From contig MABD01000056.1 of the NCBI GenBank assembly GCA_002162955.1, forward strand, positions 1-64,000: a stretch of DNA of 64,000 nucleotides, in the 5' to 3' direction. The position numbers and the translations under genes are program-made. Each line of letters opens with the position of its first letter. The stretch's first letter is position 1. The notes beneath the pieces were generated by a model, which did not search any database, was not told the DNA's origin, and was given only the letters and a program-made list of their open reading frames with translations. Source of the DNA: Gammaproteobacteria bacterium 45_16_T64 (GTDB lineage Bacteria > Pseudomonadota > Gammaproteobacteria > Pseudomonadales > Ketobacteraceae). Positions 45,469 to 54,845 of this stretch are shown piece by piece.

Positions 45469-47157
45469 CTAAAACTCACTCCGATAACTCATTTCAAACA
45501 GGATAACTTCCAATGTTGCGGTGATATCTTGCCCTGGAAACGGGTTGTAGATAACCAAGGAACCGTCATTACTGTTACCTAAACGACTAGATCCACCGGG
45601 CATCTCAACTTCAGAGCTGAAGTATGCTAACCCTACATCCCATTGCGCTCCAGAATCCAGCTTATAGCCAAATCCTAACCCATAAAATAAACCACTACCG
45701 ATAGGCAACAAAGGGCTACGGGCTTCTTCAGGAATTGACGAGGGTCGATCTTCGATACCAAAGCGCAAATCTAATCGATCTGAATATGCATATTCAAATC
45801 CAGCTGCCCAGTTCCATGTATCTTCTAGCCCCAAGGGAAAGGTAAGGGAGTTACTGGTCGCCATATCACTTTGGATAACTCCGGCCAATGCCAACAAATC
45901 AATGGACTCAGAAAACTCCACCGGAATGCCCTGCCAAGCGGACCACGCCGTAAACTTATAATCCACATTCACTTTGAATTGAGGTGTTAACTGCAAACTC
46001 ACACCAAAGGAATAGTGCTCAGGCATTTCCATATCTAAAAATGCCGTTCCCTCAGACACTGGAATACCCTCAATACCTATACCTGCTAAGACGAATTTTG
46101 TAATTTGCGCTAAAGGGTCCGCCGAGTTCGGATCTGGGTTAGCTAAAGGTGTAATAAAATCAACCCAACCCTGCTCATTAACCCACTGATAATCCCCTTC
46201 CATCGCCATCGACACAGGTGATTGATATACAAACCCAAATGCAAACCACGGCGTTGGCTCCCACAAAAAACCAACGTTAAAACCAAATGCCAATTGTTTT
46301 TCTACTTCGAACGATAGCGTTCCAATAACATCATAGGGGTTAAGCTGACCACATAGATTCACTAACTGACCATCAATTTCATCTTCACAACCCACACCGT
46401 CTTGCAATCCCGGCAAAGCCCATATGCCGATATGTGGAGATCTAAATGGTAGCTCCAGACCTACCCCTGCATAGTTGAAGTTGATTGACGCTCCAAAAGA
46501 AAACTCATCAGTAACTTGTACGGCAATTGACGGTGAAAAGTAGGTCAACAACATAAATGATAAACGCTGCCCAATAAATCGACCTGGATCATCATCCGCT
46601 CGATAAAAACCTGCTGCCAGCGGTGTATATACATTCGTTCCGAAAGTCACGTTACTCTCTGGTGCAGAATATGACGCTCCCCCAATAGGAAAAAGAAGAA
46701 CAGGCAAATCCTGCATTCCGAAAAACGGCATCATCATCGATGCGCCTTCTGTCTCACTCGTCGAGTTATGGGACTCGTCGTAGAAATAGTCCTCTTTTAA
46801 TTCAATAGGAAAATTAGCATCGTTATAAAACGTATCGGCCTGTTCCAATAGGTTCTTACGCTGCTGATTATAATCCCCCAGCTCCAATGTAATATCAAAG
46901 CTACCAGAGATAACCTTAATCTGACGCTGACGGCCTTTTAGCTTAACTAGGCCTGCGGGATTAAAGTGAATCGAATCAATTCCAGGTGGATCTGCCGTTA
47001 CCGCGTGCGCAAGACTAAGCGCCTTAGCATTACCTATCCCTAGGCTATCAGTAAGCACTGCGTGACTAAGAGATGGGCCCATTACCAAACCAGCAATAAC
47101 ACTGACCATGGCCACCGATTTCACACGCTGTATGTGTTGACGCCATTGCGAAAACAT
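45469..47157 (-). CDS. FadL/OmpP1/TodX-like outer-membrane porin
   Basis: The ATG at 47157 has GAGGAGAAGG directly upstream, so the longer frame from 47223 is not used. The 562-residue product has a signal peptide ending LSHA and the FadL-family block HFNPAGLVKL near residue 72, many beta-strand segments, and a C-terminal EMSYRSEF with terminal Phe. FadL relatives import hydrophobic substrates across the outer membrane; a steroid is the likely cargo here. A TTGCAA-N6-TGCATAAT operator lies about 280 bp upstream. It is longer than typical FadL (about 420-450), with extra loop sequence. Confidence 0.87.
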   Translation of the reverse strand: MFSQWRQHIQRVKSVAMVSVIAGLVMGPSLSHAVLTDSLGIGNAKALSLAHAVTADPPGIDSIHFNPAGLVKLKGRQRQIKVISGSFDITLELGDYNQQRKNLLEQADTFYNDANFPIELKEDYFYDESHNSTSETEGASMMMPFFGMQDLPVLLFPIGGASYSAPESNVTFGTNVYTPLAAGFYRADDDPGRFIGQRLSFMLLTYFSPSIAVQVTDEFSFGASINFNYAGVGLELPFRSPHIGIWALPGLQDGVGCEDEIDGQLVNLCGQLNPYDVIGTLSFEVEKQLAFGFNVGFLWEPTPWFAFGFVYQSPVSMAMEGDYQWVNEQGWVDFITPLANPDPNSADPLAQITKFVLAGIGIEGIPVSEGTAFLDMEMPEHYSFGVSLQLTPQFKVNVDYKFTAWSAWQGIPVEFSESIDLLALAGVIQSDMATSNSLTFPLGLEDTWNWAAGFEYAYSDRLDLRFGIEDRPSSIPEEARSPLLPIGSGLFYGLGFGYKLDSGAQWDVGLAYFSSEVEMPGGSSRLGNSNDGSLVIYNPFPGQDITATLEVILFEMSYRSEF

Positions 47158-47800
47158 TACCTTCTCCTCAATTAACACCACCAGGAGCACTACACAGATA
47201 CAGAAGTATCGTATAGCAGGCATGAACTACCAATGAAAATTATGTTCGATACGTCGCCAAAAGAAGGCGTGGGTGTAACGAGCGCATTTATTATTGTTGT
47301 TCTTATTTACCCATTCCCAGCCGGAATATGATTATTTTTTAATCAGGCTAATTATTAGCATAGCAGTACTAACTTGTACACTGCTTACAGCTTACCGATA
47401 AATCCATCAGGCAAAAAGGGCATTTCGAGAATATTTTGCAATTGTTTTGCATAATTAAATAAATACGACTACTACTTTTGTGTTATGTACAACGATTAAT
47501 CAACTAGAATCAGTAAGTTAGCGCTTTTACATACGGTCACATTTGGGTTACAAAAAAATGACTGCCTATTCACATGATGGTGAATTAAACAAACCCAGCA
47601 ATGACAAAACCGGCGCCCATTGATAGTTTTTGGCCAAAATGACCGAACAAATATCCGTCAGACCAATGGCCCAAATCAATACCAGAGCTCATTTTTGATC
47701 AAAAACAACCCAGCTGTAAGCATGAGTCATAGCCACAGAACCTATCAGCGGATATAATCGCGACCTCTAAACACACCCACTATTATGCGCATTTATTATT
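47158..47800. other. Intergenic region with operator
   Basis: This 643-bp region between the divergent FadL-like and outer-membrane protein genes has no supported gene. It holds the exact TTGCAA-N6-TGCATAAT site at 47436-47455. The rest is AT-rich and may contain a long 5' leader for the FadL-like gene. Confidence 0.45.
47436..47455. promoter_or_regulatory. TTGCAA-N6-TGCATAAT operator
   Basis: Third exact copy of the motif found before the acyl-CoA dehydrogenase pair and the ChsH2-like operon. It lies 279 bp before the FadL-like start and about 345 bp before the outer-membrane protein gene at 47801. Confidence 0.6.
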
Positions 47801-48598
47801 ATGTTAAAGAAGTTATCGATTGCAGCAACAACACTCTTATTAGCGACCAGCATTTCCACCGTTCACGCCGAGTCGTACCGCAAAGCAGGACAATGGTATT
47901 TCGCATGGGGTTGGAACAATGCCGACTATTCCGAGAGTGACATCGAATTTGAAGGCGATGACCACAATTTCACACTAAAAGACGTAGAAGCTGAAGACAG
48001 ACAGTCTGATGTCGAAGGCGGCGGTTGGCTCGACGACTTTCTCAATCCTGGGCGCATCAGCATCCCTCAGACCAACTTACGTGTTGGCTACTTCTTAACG
48101 GACAATGTCTCCCTTTCTTTTGTTATCGACCATATGAAATATGTTGTCGTTGAAGACCAAACCGTTGAAATTGAGGGTGAAATTCAAGGCACCACACAAA
48201 GCGGAACACAAGTACTGACAGAAGACTTCCTACGGTACGAACATACTGATGGACTGAACTATATCGCGCTGGAAGGCGAGTACTATCGTTCATTCTGGCA
48301 GCCGGTGAAGGGCATAGACTTTTCTTGGGTAGCTGGCGGCGGCGCAGGGGTACTGTATCCTAGAACCAATGTCACGCTTTTAGATCGCGAGAAAAATGAT
48401 GAATTTCATTACTCCGGTTACGGTTACGCCCTTAAAGCCGGTGTTGAGATTTCTTTCTTAGAGGATTTCTTCTTCAGGTACATGATTAAGCATGGTCACA
48501 TCAATATGCCAGACGTAGTGACGAGCTCCGAAGGTGATAAAGCCGCACAAGAATTCGACTTCACTGAATACCTAGGGGTATTTGGTTACCGCTTCTAA
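47801..48598 (+). CDS. Outer-membrane beta-barrel protein
   Basis: The 265-residue protein has a signal peptide ending TVHA, amphipathic strands (QTNLRVGYFLTDNVSLSFVI) and a C-terminal FGYRF ending in Phe. It resembles small 8-stranded barrels of the OmpW/OmpA-like type, but no specific family was recognised. An acidic extracellular-type segment (EDRQSDVEGGG) could bind cations. It is divergent from the FadL-like gene, so a shared role in hydrophobic compound uptake is possible but unproven. Confidence 0.7.
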   Translation: MLKKLSIAATTLLLATSISTVHAESYRKAGQWYFAWGWNNADYSESDIEFEGDDHNFTLKDVEAEDRQSDVEGGGWLDDFLNPGRISIPQTNLRVGYFLTDNVSLSFVIDHMKYVVVEDQTVEIEGEIQGTTQSGTQVLTEDFLRYEHTDGLNYIALEGEYYRSFWQPVKGIDFSWVAGGGAGVLYPRTNVTLLDREKNDEFHYSGYGYALKAGVEISFLEDFFFRYMIKHGHINMPDVVTSSEGDKAAQEFDFTEYLGVFGYRF

Positions 48599-48633
48599 TT
48601 TTTGGCAGCATCCGCGATAAAAAGGCATCGTCC

Positions 48634-49206
48634 ATGACAACCGAACAAACTCTTTTGACCCGCTGCGACTCAAAATGTGAGCTGTGCGCCTCAGATAGCG
48701 CTCTGTCCGTATACGAAGTGACCCCTTCCGACAGTAGCCCAGAACAAAGTGTCATGCTATGTGACCGCTGTAAGGGGCAAATAGCAGGCGATCAACCACT
48801 AGAGCCCAATCATTGGCGCTGCCTTAACGACAGCATGTGGAGCCCAGAACCCGCCGTTCAAGTAATGGCATGGAGAACGCTAAAGCAACTTTCTTCTGAG
48901 GGTTGGGCACAAGACCTTATCGATATGCTGTACCTTGAGGATGATGTACGGGCTTGGGCAGAATCAGGCATTAGCGAAGACGATGATGGCGACACCCCGT
49001 GTGTTGATAGCAATGGTGCTCAACTACAAGCCGGTGACACCATTACCTTAATTAAGGATCTTGTGGTTAAGGGTGCCAACTTCACCGCTAAGCGTGGCAC
49101 CACGGTGAAGAATATTTCACTGACGTCCAACCCAGAACATATTGAAGGCCGCGTCAACGGTACACGCATTGTACTACTGACCTGTTTCTTGAAAAAAGTG
49201 AACTAG
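48634..49206 (+). CDS. PhnA/YjdM-like zinc-ribbon protein
   Basis: The 190-residue protein begins with a zinc-ribbon pattern CDSKCELCAS...VMLCDRCKG (about 12-50) and ends with the PhnA domain: DSNGAQLQAGDTITLIKDL and VKGANFTAKRGTTVKNISL (about 128-170). Despite the historical link to phosphonate operons, the family's function is unknown. It is transcribed alone and shares a hairpin terminator with the convergent protease gene. Confidence 0.88.
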   Translation: MTTEQTLLTRCDSKCELCASDSALSVYEVTPSDSSPEQSVMLCDRCKGQIAGDQPLEPNHWRCLNDSMWSPEPAVQVMAWRTLKQLSSEGWAQDLIDMLYLEDDVRAWAESGISEDDDGDTPCVDSNGAQLQAGDTITLIKDLVVKGANFTAKRGTTVKNISLTSNPEHIEGRVNGTRIVLLTCFLKKVN

Positions 49207-49210
49207 TCTA

Positions 49211-49244
49211 CGCCCTTAGTCTGCCACTCGGCAGGCTAAGGGCG
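49211..49244. terminator. Convergent hairpin
   Basis: CGCCCTTAGTCTGCC (49211-49225) pairs with GGCAGGCTAAGGGCG (49230-49244) with one T-G wobble and an ACTC loop. It overlaps the last codons of the M48 protease gene. Confidence 0.6.
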
Positions 49245-50682
49245 ATTTGCCTGTCAACTTCTCATAAACCCGCGAATACACCTCACACTTACTCTCGTCC
49301 TGAGTTTGACCTATCTGTGATCTACGTTGAGTTTGCATGGAAAACTCCTCCATCAACAATACCGCAAGATCAACGGCTGTTATTGGCTCAAATGCAGCCT
49401 GATCAACCTGCGCCGACGCCGTATTCGATCGTAATTGAGCGCTCTTTCCAACGAACAAGTCGCTTCTCGCAACATCTCTTGCCGTTTCAAAGGCCTCAAT
49501 TTGATCGACCAAAAATACATAGGGTGAAAACCCGTTCTCGGGAGAATCCAGTTCAGACAGGCTCGGCAACACATCCGTATTGCTAGCAATATACGCTCTA
49601 TTATCTTCTATTCTCTGACCAAGGGACGGGTGATTGATAAACCGCCAATCACTGGTGGACTCATCGATATCAAATAAATCAATCATGCGTGCGAAAGATT
49701 GATTCAACGCCAATGGGTTATAGCCAGCTGCCAATAGATTCAGCATGCTGCCTTCATCTGCCTGACACTCGGCATAACGCATAAACGCCGTCTGCTGAAA
49801 TTGGAGCCAGGGCTGGGTCTGCCACAAGATCTCGGTGCTTGGTAAACCTCCAATGCCGCCACCAAGATTATCCGGAATGGGCGGTAGTGAGCCGGAGTCT
49901 AGGTAATTCGTTAGATAGTAATCAGGGTTAATAATGACGAATTCGTCGACCACCTCCCGATCATTGATATTGCACGCACTCTGGCGGGCTACACCCTCAG
50001 GATCTCTCGATTCCGAATAGTAGGCACTCTCTGGATCATCACTGTAGGTATAAGGAATATGTGGAACAGCGCCATCCCCGTAGACAGCATCTACATCGCT
50101 ATTCTCAACGGTATTTAGATCATCCTTCCACTTTCTATCAACTAGACCGGGTATTGCCAGGCAGAAATCTACCACTGTCCGTAGCGCCTGCCCGCTATCA
50201 TATTCCCCGCTCACCCCACTTTGCGCCAGCTGAAGCGCTAACATGCTCTCAAGGTAGGTAGCAATCTCCATCGTATCAACCGTCGCCATATGTGATAGCT
50301 CATGAGCAATCACACCGGCTAACGCCGCTTCATCATCCGCCATCGCATATACCCCGGTGAATGCCGCAAGATAACCACCACCAGTGGTAAACGCATTTGG
50401 CACAGGGTATTCGAATAGTTTGGTATGGACTTTCCAAGGGAACTGTTGGTAACGCTCTTTAACAAGTCCATCCACAATAGATTGAATCATCTGATAGCGT
50501 TCATCGGTGACCGCGATTTCAGGCATATCCAATAACGTAGTATTTAACGTAAAAGTACACTCGCCATATACCCTTGCCAGCTCCGCACTAACATCAGGGT
50601 CTGGACGTGGCGCACACCCAGATAAGACAAACCCAATAACGCAACACAATAAAAAGTTAGCTCGACGACCGTGCAATTCCAT
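49216..50682 (-). CDS. M48-family zinc protease lipoprotein
   Basis: The ATG at 50682 has AAAGGAC upstream; the longer frame to 50757 lacks support. The 488-residue product has a lipobox VLSGC (Cys23) and the zinc site HELSH (about 120-124), with the likely third ligand in AECQADEGSML near residue 310. Such BepA/LoiP-like lipoproteins act in outer-membrane quality control. An insertion of about 150 residues separates the HExxH and the third ligand, longer than usual. It lies alone, divergent from a small membrane protein gene. Confidence 0.85.
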   Translation of the reverse strand: MELHGRRANFLLCCVIGFVLSGCAPRPDPDVSAELARVYGECTFTLNTTLLDMPEIAVTDERYQMIQSIVDGLVKERYQQFPWKVHTKLFEYPVPNAFTTGGGYLAAFTGVYAMADDEAALAGVIAHELSHMATVDTMEIATYLESMLALQLAQSGVSGEYDSGQALRTVVDFCLAIPGLVDRKWKDDLNTVENSDVDAVYGDGAVPHIPYTYSDDPESAYYSESRDPEGVARQSACNINDREVVDEFVIINPDYYLTNYLDSGSLPPIPDNLGGGIGGLPSTEILWQTQPWLQFQQTAFMRYAECQADEGSMLNLLAAGYNPLALNQSFARMIDLFDIDESTSDWRFINHPSLGQRIEDNRAYIASNTDVLPSLSELDSPENGFSPYVFLVDQIEAFETARDVARSDLFVGKSAQLRSNTASAQVDQAAFEPITAVDLAVLLMEEFSMQTQRRSQIGQTQDESKCEVYSRVYEKLTGKSPLACRVAD

Positions 50683-50779
50683 GATTTGTCCTTTATTATT
50701 TTTTGAGGTAGACAAGAGACCATCGTAGCAGATGTTATGTGCGCCCAAAAGCGCCAAGAAATGAAGGAGTTAACATCCT

Positions 50780-51223
50780 ATGAAAAACCCTTACACTCCA
50801 CCATCCTCAGATGTATCGCTTGACGATGACCTCGTGCCGTCCAAAAAGTGGTGGAAAGTATTTTTCTGGTTCTTTCTTGTCGCCGAATGCCTTTCGATTA
50901 CATCTTTACTCTTCGATGACGACATGGTTTCCACGGAAATGGCCAGCGAAATTCTGATCTATGGCATCATTATTCTCGGTATCTTTGGCTTTTCCTATAA
51001 CAAAAAAATACTTTTCAGACAATGGTGGGGTTGTGCAATACCGGTGGGTCTAACTTATGACTTGTATTCCATTTACGCAGGGGATTGGAGCAACTCGGTA
51101 TCACCAGAAGAGCTCTATGTCACCATTGCCGTATTAATCATACTCGTAGGACCATTACTGTTCTTTCAATACTTCGCACTCTATAAATACTGCTTTAAAT
51201 CCAGTAACATATGGAACAGTTAG
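50780..51223 (+). CDS. Small inner-membrane protein with NPYTPP N-terminus
   Basis: The 147-residue protein starts MKNPYTPPSSDVS, a motif seen at the N-terminus of many small uncharacterised membrane proteins. Four hydrophobic segments follow (VFFWFFLVAECLSI, ILIYGIIILGIFGF, CAIPVGLTYDLYSI and VTIAVLIILVGPLLFF). AAGGAG lies 12 bp before the ATG. No function can be assigned. Confidence 0.7.
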   Translation: MKNPYTPPSSDVSLDDDLVPSKKWWKVFFWFFLVAECLSITSLLFDDDMVSTEMASEILIYGIIILGIFGFSYNKKILFRQWWGCAIPVGLTYDLYSIYAGDWSNSVSPEELYVTIAVLIILVGPLLFFQYFALYKYCFKSSNIWNS

Positions 51224-51301
51224 TCCATTTCGTCAAAGATTGAAAAAGCATCATTTTTGATCTAGCCTTCATGTAAACCTGCTGTCGTTGGCCCGAGTAT
51301 T

Positions 51302-52081
51302 ATGCAACAACCCAAACAATACATCGCCACGATGTTTTTTCTGCAATTCATCCTTTTTGTATCTACCTCTGTGAGCAGTGGATTCAGCGCTGCCTCTTCG
51401 ACAGTTAATCTCGCCGTCATCGAAATAGGCAAACCCTACGGATATAGAAATACTGACGGTACCCCTTCAGGAATCTATAATGACATCACCCGACGCATAG
51501 TGGATGTAAGCAAGATCGACAACACCATCACGCTATTGCCCTATAAGAGAATGATTAATGGCATGGAGGATGGCACGATTGATTGCGCAATATTTTTCAC
51601 CTCTATCGATCGAAAAAAGCAATACTCCCAGGTTGAAATGATCGTAAAAAAACAAGTGATCATCATAACCAATCCTTTTAGTCGCCCAGAAAATCGCATC
51701 ACATTGAATAATGTAGAATCGTTCGAGGGAAAAATCGTGGGCAAGTTACGGTCCGCACACTATGGGGAGCGCTTTGAGAACAATCACAACATAATCAAAA
51801 AAGAACTCAACGACTATGAAGATGCGCTACAAATGCTTGCCAGTGGAAAAATTGATGGGTTTATCGGAGGAAAAGATAACATTGAGCAATTCTTCGATCA
51901 TCAGAACCATTACCTATTGGTGAACACTAAAGAAGCCTGGCTACAGTGTTCAAAAATTCAACCACACATGAATAGCGATATCATTGACCAGCTAAAGAGC
52001 GCCATTCAATCTCTTATCAAAAATAATGACATCATTAACATTCATCGGAAATACATAGAAAATTTTCAGCCTCCCCGCTAA
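51302..52081 (+). CDS. Periplasmic solute-binding protein, family 3 type
   Basis: The 259-residue protein has a signal peptide (ending SSGFSA) and a bacterial extracellular solute-binding fold: VAVIEIGKPYG-like N-terminal lobe, DGTPSGIYNDITRRI (about 57-71), and MASGKIDGFIGGKDNI (about 178-193). Such proteins without a nearby transporter often act as sensors or orphan binders of amino acids. There is no clear Shine-Dalgarno sequence. No permease gene is adjacent. Confidence 0.75.
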   Translation: MQQPKQYIATMFFLQFILFVSTSVSSGFSAASSTVNLAVIEIGKPYGYRNTDGTPSGIYNDITRRIVDVSKIDNTITLLPYKRMINGMEDGTIDCAIFFTSIDRKKQYSQVEMIVKKQVIIITNPFSRPENRITLNNVESFEGKIVGKLRSAHYGERFENNHNIIKKELNDYEDALQMLASGKIDGFIGGKDNIEQFFDHQNHYLLVNTKEAWLQCSKIQPHMNSDIIDQLKSAIQSLIKNNDIINIHRKYIENFQPPR

Positions 52082-52096
52082 TGTTCACCTGAATAA

Positions 52097-53095
52097 TTAC
52101 CGTTTAAATAATGTCCTATATTCTCCGGGCGCAAAGGTCGTCACTTTTTTGAAGCTGCGCCGAAAGGAGGCATCGTCCGAAAAGCCCAATGCATGACTAA
52201 TGCTGTTTACACCAAGGGAGCTGTAAATCAGCATGTCACTCGCTTGATGCAATTTCACCAATCTCATAAATTGTGCACAAGAAAGGTCCGTGGCTTTTTT
52301 AACTTTTCTCGACAAGGTGCGTTCAGTTTGATTGAGACTTTTGGATAATGCAGACATCGACAACTCCGCTGCAGGTCGCTGTTCCACCCATACGTAAATT
52401 TTGCGCATCAGCGGATCATCCAATTCCATTAAATTAATCACCTGAAAAGGCTGTTGCATTTTCTCCGGGCGGGGAATCACCATCACATCAACCACATCCC
52501 GCAAAATATCTTCTCCACAATGCTGCTCAATAAGTTGCTGAGCCATCGGAAGATAACCATTTACTCCCGATGCAGTAGCTCCACCGCTATCATTAGCAGA
52601 AAAGTGTGTAATGCAGGTATGATTAAACCGCCAATTCACCAAGGGATACCGCTGCTGCAAAAAACCCGCTAGCCACCACGTTGATGTGGCGGTGAGTTTA
52701 TCTAATTTCCCCGCCTCTGCTGCCAAGCATACCCCAGTGCAATAAGATAATAATTGGGTACTGGCGGGCAAGTTCGTCAACTCCCCAACAAGCGCAGACT
52801 TATCAAGTAGCGCCTGTGTCACATCACGTTGAGAGCAGGTCCAAAAGCCAGGAACAACAAGAACATCCAATGCATCCTTAGCGCTAACAATATCACTCAA
52901 TACAACCGTCGGCGCCAGGCTCAATATGGGTTGCCCGTCCCCCACATGCAATGTAACTGCATCGGTGTCCAAACCAACCCAGGCAATATCAAAACAGACT
53001 TTATTTGCCCGTTGATTTGCCACCGTCAGTAACTCCGCAAACGCCAATAACCCTGACGCAATGCACTCGGGGTACACCAACAAACCAATTTTCAT
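52097..53095 (-). CDS. GlxA-type AraC regulator with DJ-1/PfpI domain
   Basis: The 332-residue product joins a DJ-1/PfpI-like domain (about 1-195, with LLSYCTGVCLAAEAGKLD holding the nucleophile-elbow-like Cys) to a C-terminal AraC HTH (about 228-328, FSDDASFRRSFKKVTTFAPGEYR-like end). This is the standard layout of GlxA regulators, several of which control amine or carnitine catabolism. It is convergent with the solute-binding gene and divergent from the MBL-fold gene, a possible target. Confidence 0.88.
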   Translation of the reverse strand: MKIGLLVYPECIASGLLAFAELLTVANQRANKVCFDIAWVGLDTDAVTLHVGDGQPILSLAPTVVLSDIVSAKDALDVLVVPGFWTCSQRDVTQALLDKSALVGELTNLPASTQLLSYCTGVCLAAEAGKLDKLTATSTWWLAGFLQQRYPLVNWRFNHTCITHFSANDSGGATASGVNGYLPMAQQLIEQHCGEDILRDVVDVMVIPRPEKMQQPFQVINLMELDDPLMRKIYVWVEQRPAAELSMSALSKSLNQTERTLSRKVKKATDLSCAQFMRLVKLHQASDMLIYSSLGVNSISHALGFSDDASFRRSFKKVTTFAPGEYRTLFKR

Positions 53096-53237
53096 ATCAC
53101 CGATCCCTATACAGCAGTACTAGAATAACGTCTGGAATTGTATGGTTTATGTCTTAAGCAGCCATAATAGCGCCGCACTCATCTTCATACAATAGGCCTT
53201 AGATGATCAAAAACTACAGGCTACATTAGGATTCACC

Positions 53238-54035
53238 ATGAAAATCACCCAATTACGCAATGCCACTATCGTCATTCAATTTAACCAACAAGTAATCTTA
53301 GTGGACCCCATGCTTGCACCTCAGGGCTCCATCCCTCCTCTCAAATATCTCACCTTGCAGCATCGAAAAAACCCCTTGGTAGCCCTGCCTAAAGAATGCG
53401 ACGCCATTCTCGAAAAGGTCACTCATTGTTTAATCACGCATTGTCAAAAAGGACACTTTGATCACCTGGATCGCGTTGGTATTACATGGCTCAGAGAAAA
53501 AGCCATCCCCGTATACTGCCCTGTCGACGACGTCGCTTATTTGGAGAAAAAAGGGCTAAAGGTAATTCCGCTATCAACAGAGGCAAGCAACCCTTTCTTT
53601 TCTGGCAGCATAGATCTTATTCCTTGCCTTCATGGCAGAGGGTTAGTGGGTAAAATGATGGCCCATGGTTACGGATACGTGATAAACATTCCCAACGAAC
53701 CCAGTCTATATTTGGCTGGGGATACCCTATTGACCGATGACGTGCGTCACTGCATCGCCCACCACAATCCCGACATCACACTGATTCCCGCCGGAGGGGC
53801 CAACATGGATATCGGTGGAGACATTATTATGGGACTCGAAGACGCGATATCAATGGGTGAAATTACCGACAAGGTCGTTGTCGCCAATCACCTTGAAGCC
53901 TTGGATCATTGCCCTGTTCAACGGGATGAATTGCAACACGCGATACATATACGCCAATGGGATGATCGTTATCATATCCCGGCGGATGGCGAGACGCTTG
54001 AATTTGAGACACAGCAATTTGGCACTACAGGTTAG
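53238..54035 (+). CDS. MBL-fold hydrolase, UlaG-like
   Basis: The 265-residue protein starts with KITQLRNATIVIQF and carries a metallo-beta-lactamase-like site: THCQKGHFDHLD (about 72-83, with the HxxxxHxDH spacing broken as H-x5-HFDH), CLHGRG, AGDTLLTDD (about 160-168) and a final His in VANHLEALDHC. It belongs with UlaG/YtkL-like hydrolases. The catalytic His pattern is atypical at the first ligand. It lies opposite the GlxA-type regulator gene. Confidence 0.8.
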   Translation: MKITQLRNATIVIQFNQQVILVDPMLAPQGSIPPLKYLTLQHRKNPLVALPKECDAILEKVTHCLITHCQKGHFDHLDRVGITWLREKAIPVYCPVDDVAYLEKKGLKVIPLSTEASNPFFSGSIDLIPCLHGRGLVGKMMAHGYGYVINIPNEPSLYLAGDTLLTDDVRHCIAHHNPDITLIPAGGANMDIGGDIIMGLEDAISMGEITDKVVVANHLEALDHCPVQRDELQHAIHIRQWDDRYHIPADGETLEFETQQFGTTG

Positions 54036-54122
54036 CGATACCCCTCCGCAAGGAGGGTAACCAACAATGAATGAAGAATGGTACAACGTGCCGCTAGACA
54101 TTCATTAACCATGAGAAAGCCC

Positions 54123-54716
54123 ATGAAAAATCGCAATCACGCTAAGTTTCTACTTATTGCCCTCACTTTTTTTTGTATTTCAACCAATGTACAAGCTATC
54201 GACGTATACCCTACATCTTTAGACGATTTACAAGGTCTCAGCGGCTCAGAGCTCACCGAGGTCTATACTACCGGTACCGCCTTCGAAATCCCAAGTACCA
54301 GTAATCCAGGAGAAGAATTGCTTCTCACCGGGTTACCTCTACCCATTCCAGGTCTCGAAGGCCCTTCTAACCTGCTCAATTTTTTTTGGGGCGGAAAAGT
54401 ATTTATTACCGATGCATTGGGGGCAACCACGCTAACCAATAAAATTTTTCCCACCACCCCTTTCTCCTTTAATAACGTAAGCGCCGACGTGAGCATTGTC
54501 GATAATAGCCTGACCAATGACGGTATGCCTGTTATTGCACTGAACTACGAAAGCTCGAACATTGTGATCGCCCGCGCGGTACGCGATGAAATTCGGCTCG
54601 TTGCTCCGGGGCTCTACTTGGGTCGCGCTTATCTCAAAAACGGTCTGCTTACGAGACTGCTCACAGGTAAACAACATACCTTTGTTCTCTGGTTTGCCTT
54701 AGAAGATTTGAATTAA
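54123..54716 (+). CDS. Exported protein of unknown function
   Basis: The likely start is the ATG at 54123, with GAGAAAG just upstream; frames from 54078 or 54111 add unsupported sequence. The 197-residue product has a signal peptide ending NVQA. The mature part contains FFWGGKVFITDALGATTLTN and APGLYLGRAYLKNG blocks with beta-rich character. No family is recognised, though the pattern recalls small lipid-binding or cyclase-like proteins. It ends 1 bp before the remnant response-regulator frame on the other strand. Confidence 0.65.
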   Translation: MKNRNHAKFLLIALTFFCISTNVQAIDVYPTSLDDLQGLSGSELTEVYTTGTAFEIPSTSNPGEELLLTGLPLPIPGLEGPSNLLNFFWGGKVFITDALGATTLTNKIFPTTPFSFNNVSADVSIVDNSLTNDGMPVIALNYESSNIVIARAVRDEIRLVAPGLYLGRAYLKNGLLTRLLTGKQHTFVLWFALEDLN

Positions 54717-54845
54717 TTAGGTTTCGGTATTTTCTTCAAAGTGCTTAGCTAACGTTTTCAGCAACGCCGCTTTATTGATTGGTTTGCTAAGCACACCCAC
54801 ACACCCGTCATCTAACACGCAATCATTAGCCAACATTGCGCGCAT
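54717..54845 (-). pseudogene. C-terminal remnant of a response-regulator receiver domain
   Basis: In the minus strand a 42-codon frame reads ...VLDDGCVGVLSKPINKAALL followed by KTLAKHFEENTET and a stop. The CLxxGxxxxLSKPI block is the diagnostic beta5-loop-alpha5 end of a receiver domain, with the conserved Lys-Pro. The rest of the domain is absent: the frame enters the 3' end of the radical SAM gene. It is a truncated regulator or hybrid kinase left at an insertion breakpoint. Confidence 0.65.
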
